Shown here one piece after another: positions 58,302 through 64,000 of a stretch of DNA of 64,000 bases. Source of the DNA: Paenirhodobacter enshiensis (GTDB lineage: Bacteria; Pseudomonadota; Alphaproteobacteria; Rhodobacterales; Rhodobacteraceae). The translations under genes and the position numbers were made by a program. The stretch lies in NCBI RefSeq assembly GCF_000740785.1, contig NZ_JFZB01000020.1:1-64000 (forward strand), written 5' to 3'. The first letter of the stretch is position 1. Every line of letters starts with the position of its first letter. The notes under the pieces are model-generated. The model was not told the DNA's origin. It worked only from the letters and a program-made list of their open reading frames with translations, and did no database searches.

Positions 58302-59123
58302 TTATCCCTTCGGCTTGAGGGCGGTCGACAGCCCCTCGCCCATCAGCGAGAAGGCGATGCCGATCCACACGATGGCGAGGCCGGGAAACAGCGTCATCCA
58401 CGGCGCTTCACGCATGTAATCAATGCTTTCGACGATCAGGATGCCCCATTCGGGCGCCGGCGGCTGCACGCCGAGGCCGAAGAACGACAGCGCCGCCACC
58501 GCCTGCACCGTCAGCACCACATCCGACATCGCATAGACCAGCGCCGGGGTGACGGCATTGGGCAGGATGTGGCGCAACAGCACCCGGAACGTGCCGAAGC
58601 GCAGGACCCGCGTCGCCTCGATATATTCGAGGCGGGCGATCAGGATGGTCTCGCCGCGCACGATGCGGGCATAGCCGATCCAGTTCACCACGAAGAAGGC
58701 GATGTAGAGGTTCGCCTCGCTCGGGCCCAGAACGCCGACGATGGCGAGGACCAGCACGTAGAACGGAAACGCCCAGACCACATCCGTCAGCCGCATCAGC
58801 GCCGCATCGACCCGGCCGCCGAAATAGCCCGCGACCAGACCGACGAGCGTGCCGAAGGCCATCGGGCCGAACACGCAGATCACCGCGATGCGCAGATCGA
58901 AGAGCGCGCCGGTCAGCACGCGGGTCAGAATATCGCGGCCGAAATTGTCGGTGCCGAACCAGTGGCTGAGCGAGGGCGGCTGCATCGCCGCGCCGAAATC
59001 GAGCGCATATCCGTCCCACGGAGACAGCACCGGCACCAGCGCCGCGCCCGCAAGCATCAGGGCGAGCATCGCCACGCCCACGGCACCCGCCCGGCTGCGC
59101 AACAGGTTTTTCAGGACAAGCAA
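58302..59123 (-). CDS. Dipeptide-type ABC transporter permease (DppC family)
   Basis: A 273-residue membrane protein with about six segments. LSHWFGTDNFGRDILTRVLTGALFDLRIAVI and LEYIEATRVLRFGTFRVLLRHILPNAVTPALV (EAA loop) identify the family. It lies 4 bp after the DppB-type gene. Confidence 0.92.
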   Translation of the reverse strand: MLVLKNLLRSRAGAVGVAMLALMLAGAALVPVLSPWDGYALDFGAAMQPPSLSHWFGTDNFGRDILTRVLTGALFDLRIAVICVFGPMAFGTLVGLVAGYFGGRVDAALMRLTDVVWAFPFYVLVLAIVGVLGPSEANLYIAFFVVNWIGYARIVRGETILIARLEYIEATRVLRFGTFRVLLRHILPNAVTPALVYAMSDVVLTVQAVAALSFFGLGVQPPAPEWGILIVESIDYMREAPWMTLFPGLAIVWIGIAFSLMGEGLSTALKPKG

Positions 59124-59127
59124 GGGC

Positions 59128-60063
59128 TTACTCCAGTCGCACGCGCGGATCGGCCAGCGCGTAACAGATGTCGGTGATCAGGTTCACGATCACCACGAGG
59201 ATGGCGAAGAACACCGTCAGCCCGCGGATCACCGGCAGATCGCGCGCGACGATGGCGTCGATCAGCAGGCTTCCAAGGCCGGGGACCGAGAAGATCTTCT
59301 CGACCACCACGGTGCCGCCGATGATCCAGCTGACCCGCACGCCGATGATCGAGATCGTCGAGATCAGGCTGTTGGGCAGCACGTGGCGCAAGAACACCTG
59401 CGCCCCGGTCAGGCCCTTGGCGCGGGCGGTGTCGACGTAATCGGCCTTGAGCGTGTCGATCAGCGCGGCGCGCAGGCTTTGCTGGATCAGGGCCGCGGTC
59501 GACAGCCCGACCACCAGCGCGGGCAGGAACAGCCGGTAGATGTTCTGAACAACCCCCTGCCCCACGCCGCCCGTCGGAAACCACCCCTGACCGAGCGCCA
59601 GCCACAGGATCAGCACATAGCACAGCCAGAACGGCGGCATCGCGATCAGCGCGACGAAGACCTGACGGATCGCCCCGTCCACCGCCGTGCCCCGCTTCAG
59701 CGCGGCGAGGATCGCGAAGGGCAGCGCCACGACCAGCGCGATCAGCGTCGAATAGGCGACGATGCCGAGGGTGAAGGGCAGCCGTTCCGCCACCAGCGCA
59801 ATCACCGGCACCTTGTGGAAGATCGACACGCCGAAACTGCCGGTCACGCAGTCGCGCAGGAAGTAAAGGTATTGCACCCAAAGGGGTTGATCGAGACCCC
59901 AGAGCCGGCGCATCGCGGCAAGCTCTTCGGGGCTGGCGCGGGTGCCCATCGCGCGCGAGGCCGGATCGCCCGGCATCACCTGCAACAGCATGAAGCCGAT
60001 CAGCGTGATCCCGATCAGAACCGGGATCAGCATGAGAAGCCGCTTGAGAATGACCTGTATCAT
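59128..60063 (-). CDS. Dipeptide-type ABC transporter permease (DppB family)
   Basis: A 311-residue membrane protein with about six segments. LLQVMPGDPASRAMG and LWGLDQPLWVQYLYFLRDCVTGSFGVS are the DppB N-terminal blocks. DYVDTARAKGLTGAQVFLRHVLPNSLISTI is the EAA loop. The start at 60063 (GGAC upstream) is supported by length and domain start. A hairpin separates it from the binding-protein gene. Confidence 0.9.
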   Translation of the reverse strand: MIQVILKRLLMLIPVLIGITLIGFMLLQVMPGDPASRAMGTRASPEELAAMRRLWGLDQPLWVQYLYFLRDCVTGSFGVSIFHKVPVIALVAERLPFTLGIVAYSTLIALVVALPFAILAALKRGTAVDGAIRQVFVALIAMPPFWLCYVLILWLALGQGWFPTGGVGQGVVQNIYRLFLPALVVGLSTAALIQQSLRAALIDTLKADYVDTARAKGLTGAQVFLRHVLPNSLISTISIIGVRVSWIIGGTVVVEKIFSVPGLGSLLIDAIVARDLPVIRGLTVFFAILVVIVNLITDICYALADPRVRLE

Positions 60064-60089
60064 GAACCGTCCGGGATCGCAGGAAAAGT

Positions 60090-60117
60090 GCCCGCCCCCG
60101 TGAAGAAAGGGGCGGGC
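60090..60117 (-). terminator. Intercistronic hairpin with T-run in the second peptide ABC operon
   Basis: GCCCGCCCC / GGGGCGGGC stem with a 10-base loop, followed on the leftward transcript by ACTTTTCC. It lies between the binding-protein gene and the permease genes, as in the TRAP operon. Confidence 0.6.
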
Positions 60118-60160
60118 CAGAGGACCGGCGCGACCGGGAGGCACGCGCCGGCAGGGGAAC

Positions 60161-61666
60161 TCACTTCTGGATCGTCACGTCTTCGAGCCGGAAGTTCGAC
60201 GTCGGCAGGACCGAAAAGCCCTTGACGTAATCCTTCTCCGCCCAGGCGGTCGCGGGGTGATACAGATAGATGAACGGCGCGCCGTCATGCAGGATCTGGA
60301 TCATCTCCCTGAACATCGCGCCGCGTTCCGGGCCGTTCACCGTCTGGCGCTCCTGAGCGTAGAGTTCGTTCAGCCGCTCGTTCTTCCATTCGGTGTGATA
60401 GGCGTTGGCGCGCTCGGGGTTGACGGCGACGAAGCCGATGATCTGATCGGGGTCGATCGTGTCCGAAGTCGCGTAGCTGAGCGACATCTGATAGTTGCCG
60501 GCTTTCGTCGTCGACCATTGCGTGCCGTTTTCCAGCATCTGGATCTTCAGCTTCACACCGACCTGGGCAAGCATCGCCTGCAGCGCGATGGCGGTGTTGC
60601 GCTGCGTCGCGATGCCCGAGTTGACCAGCATCTCGGCCTCGAACCCGTCGGGATAGCCCGCTTCGGCCAAAAGCGCCTTCGCCTTCGCCGGATCGTAGGG
60701 ATAAGGCTTCAGATCCGGGTCGGCATAGGCCATCACCGGCATCGCCGAGGCGGCGGGCTTGCCCTCGCCATAGAGCACGCCCTTGATCAGCGCGCTCTTG
60801 TCGATGGCGTAGTTCAGCGCCTGACGCACCTTCTCGTTGCCGAGCGGCGCGTAGCGCGTATTCAGCTGCACGAAATCGGCCCGGTAGGGAATGACCTCGC
60901 CGGTGGTGATGCCGGGTTTCGCCTTCAGCTCCTTGAGCTGGTTGAGCGGCGGATCGAGCGCGACATCCACCTCGCCCGCCTCCAGCTTGATGACGCGGGC
61001 CGAGGGCTCGGTGACCACCTCAAGCACCGCCTCGTCGACCGCGGGCTTGCCCTTCTGCCAGTAATAGGGGTTCTTCGTCAGCTCGATCGAGGCGCCGCGG
61101 GTCCATTGCCTGAGCACGAACGGGCCGGAGCCCACCGGGGCATCGAAGAAGGCGGCGCCCTTCGCCTCGACCTGGGCCTTGGGCAGGATCGCGGCGGCGA
61201 ACAGCGCGAGGTTGTTGAACGCCGGGGTGAACGGCTGGGCGAGGTGCATCACGATGTGATGCGGATCGGGAATGTCGAAGCTGGTGATCGGGCGGTAGAA
61301 CCGGCCCCAGCTCGATTCCTTGGACGCCGCCCGCTCGATCGAGAATTTCACGTCCTCGGCCGTCACCGGCGTGCCGTCGGAGAATTTCGCATCGCGCAGC
61401 GCGAAGCTGATCGTCAGCCCGTCGTCCGAAACCGTCCAGCTTTCGGCGAGGCCGGGTTCCAGCTTTTCGCCGCTCGCGTCGGGGCGCACCAGCGTGTCGA
61501 AGATCAACAGCTGCGTCCAGATCGAGCCGTTGTCGCTCGTCGCGATCGGGTCGAGGCTGACGGGATCGTAGCCCATCGCGACGCGCAGGGTCTCGGCCTG
61601 AGCGCCGAAGGCGGCGCAGCTCAGCGTGCTTGCCAGAAGCAACGCGCGGAAAGTCAGTCTGGTCAT
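60161..61666 (-). CDS. ABC transporter substrate-binding protein, family 5
   Basis: A 501-residue periplasmic protein with a signal peptide (residues about 1-24, GAQA cut). ETLRVAMGYDPVSLDPI and LAESWTVSDDGLTISFALRDAKFSDGTPVTAEDVKFSIERA are the SBP-5 blocks. It is first in the operon and divergent from the LysR gene. The substrate (a di- or oligopeptide, or another amine) cannot be told. Confidence 0.92.
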   Translation of the reverse strand: MTRLTFRALLLASTLSCAAFGAQAETLRVAMGYDPVSLDPIATSDNGSIWTQLLIFDTLVRPDASGEKLEPGLAESWTVSDDGLTISFALRDAKFSDGTPVTAEDVKFSIERAASKESSWGRFYRPITSFDIPDPHHIVMHLAQPFTPAFNNLALFAAAILPKAQVEAKGAAFFDAPVGSGPFVLRQWTRGASIELTKNPYYWQKGKPAVDEAVLEVVTEPSARVIKLEAGEVDVALDPPLNQLKELKAKPGITTGEVIPYRADFVQLNTRYAPLGNEKVRQALNYAIDKSALIKGVLYGEGKPAASAMPVMAYADPDLKPYPYDPAKAKALLAEAGYPDGFEAEMLVNSGIATQRNTAIALQAMLAQVGVKLKIQMLENGTQWSTTKAGNYQMSLSYATSDTIDPDQIIGFVAVNPERANAYHTEWKNERLNELYAQERQTVNGPERGAMFREMIQILHDGAPFIYLYHPATAWAEKDYVKGFSVLPTSNFRLEDVTIQK

Positions 61667-61784
61667 TGTCGTTCCATCCTCGCCTGTTGTGCGATGCGCG
61701 ACGCCGATCGGAATGCCGGCTGTCGTCTGACGGAAAGGTTAGACAGGCGCGACTTCGAGGAATAATAATAAATAAACGTGTTAC

Positions 61785-61800
61785 TATCAGGATGCTGATA
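61785..61800. promoter_or_regulatory. Palindrome at the LysR start (TATCAG-GATG-CTGATA)
   Basis: A perfect 16-bp inverted repeat that ends at the lysR ATG (61801), in the AT-rich half of the 134-bp divergent gap. Its placement suggests autorepression by this LysR protein, and perhaps control of the peptide ABC operon. It also blocks the spot where a strong Shine-Dalgarno would be. Confidence 0.5.
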
Positions 61801-62682
61801 ATGAACCTGCGCGAGATGGAACTGTTCGGCACGCTGATGCGGGTGGGCACCACGACGGAAACGGCGCGGCTGCTGGGGATTTCGCAACCCGGCGTCAGCG
61901 CGCAGCTGAAACGGCTTGAGGCGAATCTGGGCATCTCGCTGTTTCACCGCAGCGGCAACCGGCTGGAACCGACGCGCGAGGCGAACGAGCTGTTCGCGCT
62001 GTCCGCCCCGATCTTCAGCACCTACGCCCAGGTGCGCGAGCGTCTGCCCGCGCTGCGCAATCAGGCCGCCCGCCCGGTCGCGATTTCGGCAACGCCGGCG
62101 CTGGTCGAGGGGTTCCTCGGCCCGATCCTGAAGCGGGCGGGCTACATGAACTGGAAGCGGCGGCTGATCCTGCGGGTGAACTCGCCCGAAGAAGACCTGC
62201 GCCGCGGCACCGCCGACATCGGCCTGCAGATGGCCTTTCCGCCGAAGGCCGAATTCCAGTCGCATGGCATCGGCAACAGTTCTCTGGTCGCGGTGCTGGG
62301 TCAGGGCCACCCGCTCGCGCGCGAGCGCGAGCTGTTCTGCGCGATGATCGCGGCGCATCCTCTGGTGTGCTACAATGCGGACTGGTCGCCGATGGGCGCG
62401 ACGATCCGCGCCGCCTTCGAGGCGCAGGGGCTGAGTTACGATCCGGCCTGCGTGGTGCCGTTTTGCGCCAATGTCTGCGACATGGTGCGGGCCTGCGGCG
62501 GGGTCGGGATCGTGGATGCGATGACCGCGCGGGAATATGCGATGCAAGGCGTGGTCTCGCGCCCGATCGTCGACATGCCGCCCATCGCCATTCTGGCGTT
62601 TCACCGCCGCAACGAACCGCTGAGCGCACCGGCGCAGGATCTGCTGTCGCATCTGGTGCGGGAGAAGGGCGCGCTGAAATAG
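61801..62682 (+). CDS. LysR-family transcriptional regulator
   Basis: A 293-residue LTTR with an N-terminal HTH (MNLREMELFGTLMRVGTTTETARLLGISQPGVSAQLKRLEANLGISLFHR) and an effector domain. I use the ATG at 61801; one at 61792 also fits the frame but has no ribosome site. It is divergent from the second peptide ABC operon and probably regulates it. The gap of 184 bp to repA holds a short GGGGC/GCCCC hairpin and the repeat described below. Confidence 0.88.
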   Translation: MNLREMELFGTLMRVGTTTETARLLGISQPGVSAQLKRLEANLGISLFHRSGNRLEPTREANELFALSAPIFSTYAQVRERLPALRNQAARPVAISATPALVEGFLGPILKRAGYMNWKRRLILRVNSPEEDLRRGTADIGLQMAFPPKAEFQSHGIGNSSLVAVLGQGHPLARERELFCAMIAAHPLVCYNADWSPMGATIRAAFEAQGLSYDPACVVPFCANVCDMVRACGGVGIVDAMTAREYAMQGVVSRPIVDMPPIAILAFHRRNEPLSAPAQDLLSHLVREKGALK

Positions 62683-62799
62683 CCTCGCCGCGGCCGGTTC
62701 GGGGCGCTAATGTGCCCCTGCCCCGCAGCCGTCGCACCCGCCGCCCACGCCCTGCACGCGCAGAATCGCTTGCCAGACTCGCCAATCTGTCGCATTCAT

Positions 62800-62836
62800 T
62801 TACGCACAACAGTGAAATAATCGCCAAACAGCGTAA
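62800..62836. promoter_or_regulatory. Inverted repeat TTACGC-N25-GCGTAA before repA
   Basis: TTACGC (62800-62805) and GCGTAA (62831-62836) have centres 31 bp apart, three helical turns, just upstream of repA. RepA/RepB operators or the repA promoter may lie here, but neither is certain. Confidence 0.3.
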
Positions 62837-62866
62837 CAAACGCGGCGGCGGCAGAGGGCAGCACAG

Positions 62867-64000
62867 ATGGCAGAACACCGGATCGACCGGCTGGTCGGAG
62901 ACCATGCGGCGAAGCTTTCAGAGCGGCTTCTGGCCCATCGCGCGCAGCTGTTTCCACCCGATGCGCACAAGCAGTTGCGCCGGTTCACCTCGGGCGAGGT
63001 CGCCGATCTTCTGGGGGTGAAGGACGCCTATCTGCGCAAGCTCAGCCTCGACGGGCGCGGCCCGCAGCCCGAAACCGGGCCCGGCGGGCGCCGCCTCTAT
63101 ACGCCAGACGATATCATGGAGCTGCGCAAGCTGCTGGAATCCGGGGCAAAAACGCCCGGGACCTATCTGCCCGGCCGGCGCACCCATGCGGATGGCAGCC
63201 GCGACCATCTGCAGGTTATCACCGTCATCAACTTCAAGGGCGGCTCGGGCAAGACCACGACGGCGGCGCATCTGGCGCAGAAATGCGCGCTCGACGGTTA
63301 TCGCGTTCTGGCGATCGACCTCGACCCGCAGGCCTCTCTGTCGGCGCTGCACGGTTTTCAGCCCGAGTTCGATCTGCTCGACGGCGGCACGCTTTACGAC
63401 GCGATTCGCTACGAGGATCCGGTGCCCCTCGCCTCGGTCATCCGGCGCACCTATTTCACCAATCTCGACCTGATTCCCGGCAATCTCGACCTGATGGAGT
63501 TCGAGCATGACACGCCGCGCGTCCTCTCCGGACGCTCGGGCCAGATGTTCTTTACCCGGATCTCCGAAAAGCTCGCCGAGGTCGAAGCGGATTACGATCT
63601 GGTCATCATGGACTGCCCGCCGCAGCTTGGATTCATCACGATGGCGGCCCTGTCGGCGGCAACGGCGGTGCTGGTGACGGTGCATCCGCAGATGCTCGAC
63701 GTGATGTCGATGTGCCAGTTCCTGCTGATGACCTCGAACCTTCTGGGGGTGGTGGCGGATGCGGGCGGCAACATGGATTACGACTGGCTGCGCTACGTGG
63801 TCACCCGATACGAGCCCGGAGACGGGCCGCAAAACCAGATGGTCAGCTTCATGCGCAGCCTGTTCGGCGACCATGTGCTGAACAACGCGGTGCTGAAATC
63901 CACCGCCATCTCGGACGCCGGGATCACCAAGCAGACCCTCTATGAGATCGAGAAATCTGCTTTTACCAGAAGCACTTACGAGCGCGCGATGGAAAGCCTG
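62867..64000 (+). CDS. repA: Plasmid partition protein RepA (repABC type), open at window edge
   Basis: An open frame of 378 codons still running at the window end. Residues about 38-82 form a DNA-binding N-terminal region (RRFTSGEVADLLGVKDAYLRKLSLDGRGPQP). Residues about 115 on are a ParA ATPase: deviant Walker A INFKGGSGKTTTAAHLA (122-138), VLAIDLDPQASL, and DYDLVIMDCPPQLGF. RepA proteins are about 390-400 residues, so only the tail is missing. RepA works with RepB on parS for segregation and represses the operon. repB and repC, which carries the origin, should follow to the right. Confidence 0.92.
   Translation, partial: MAEHRIDRLVGDHAAKLSERLLAHRAQLFPPDAHKQLRRFTSGEVADLLGVKDAYLRKLSLDGRGPQPETGPGGRRLYTPDDIMELRKLLESGAKTPGTYLPGRRTHADGSRDHLQVITVINFKGGSGKTTTAAHLAQKCALDGYRVLAIDLDPQASLSALHGFQPEFDLLDGGTLYDAIRYEDPVPLASVIRRTYFTNLDLIPGNLDLMEFEHDTPRVLSGRSGQMFFTRISEKLAEVEADYDLVIMDCPPQLGFITMAALSAATAVLVTVHPQMLDVMSMCQFLLMTSNLLGVVADAGGNMDYDWLRYVVTRYEPGDGPQNQMVSFMRSLFGDHVLNNAVLKSTAISDAGITKQTLYEIEKSAFTRSTYERAMESL

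Noticed and set aside
59128-60144. A DppB start at 60144
   Set aside because: The extra 27 residues include the intercistronic hairpin region and do not fit the family. The ATG at 60063 gives the normal N-terminus.
62701-62718. GGGGC..GCCCC hairpin after the second LysR gene as a terminator
   Set aside because: Only five base pairs and no T-run; too weak to call.

Overview
The window is very GC-rich alphaproteobacterial DNA. Gene content, codon use and overlapping ATGA operons fit a Rhodobacteraceae (Rhodobacter/Paracoccus-like) bacterium. At the right edge a RepA-type ParA gene of repABC kind begins at 62867 and is still open at 64000, so this is probably part of a plasmid or chromid. Nearly everything else is accessory metabolism: uptake systems, catabolic operons and their local regulators.

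Left part (1-14.4 kb): the start of an exported protein (minus strand, cut at the edge); a hipBA toxin-antitoxin operon with paired TCC-N8-GGA-type operators and a probably leaderless hipB mRNA; a sulfate/thiosulfate ABC operon (cysA-sbp-cysT-cysW, minus); a zinc ABC operon (minus) headed by an unlisted 59-residue membrane protein and a Zur-like box; an SbmA/BacA transporter; a TAXI-type TRAP transporter (binding protein plus fused permease); and a GntR regulator.

14.7-27.2 kb: a 5-oxoproline operon (NRAMP-like permease, pxpA, a DUF1445/YcsI protein, a fused pxpB-pxpC, and a fused biotin carboxylase-BCCP), then, on the other strand, thiC-thiO-thiS-thiG-thiE-thiF-thiD behind a TPP riboswitch.

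27.5-37.6 kb: a LysR regulator, an M20 amidohydrolase, and an operon of a peptide-type ABC transporter, a FAD-linked oxidase and an acetylpolyamine-amidohydrolase-type deacetylase. Four copies of ATAG-N7-CTAT lie upstream of lysR (two), the amidohydrolase and the ABC operon, so I infer one regulon of unknown substrate.

37.7-50.5 kb: a complete mhp-type meta-cleavage pathway for (hydroxyphenyl)propionate-like aromatics. It has an MhpA hydroxylase, a type I extradiol dioxygenase in place of MhpB, an MhpC hydrolase, the MhpD hydratase, MhpE aldolase and MhpF aldehyde dehydrogenase, a branched-chain-type ABC importer and an IclR/MhpR regulator. Three promoters share one architecture: GTGCAC-N3-GTGCAC operator, TTG-type -35, 16 bp, GCTAGC -10.

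50.7-62.7 kb: a CoA ligase/beta-oxidation operon with a divergent TetR regulator, then a second dipeptide-type ABC operon with an intracellular beta-lactamase-fold hydrolase and a divergent LysR regulator. Three copies of a REP-like palindromic repeat lie between operons. I saw no rRNA, tRNA, CRISPR array, insertion sequence or integrase.
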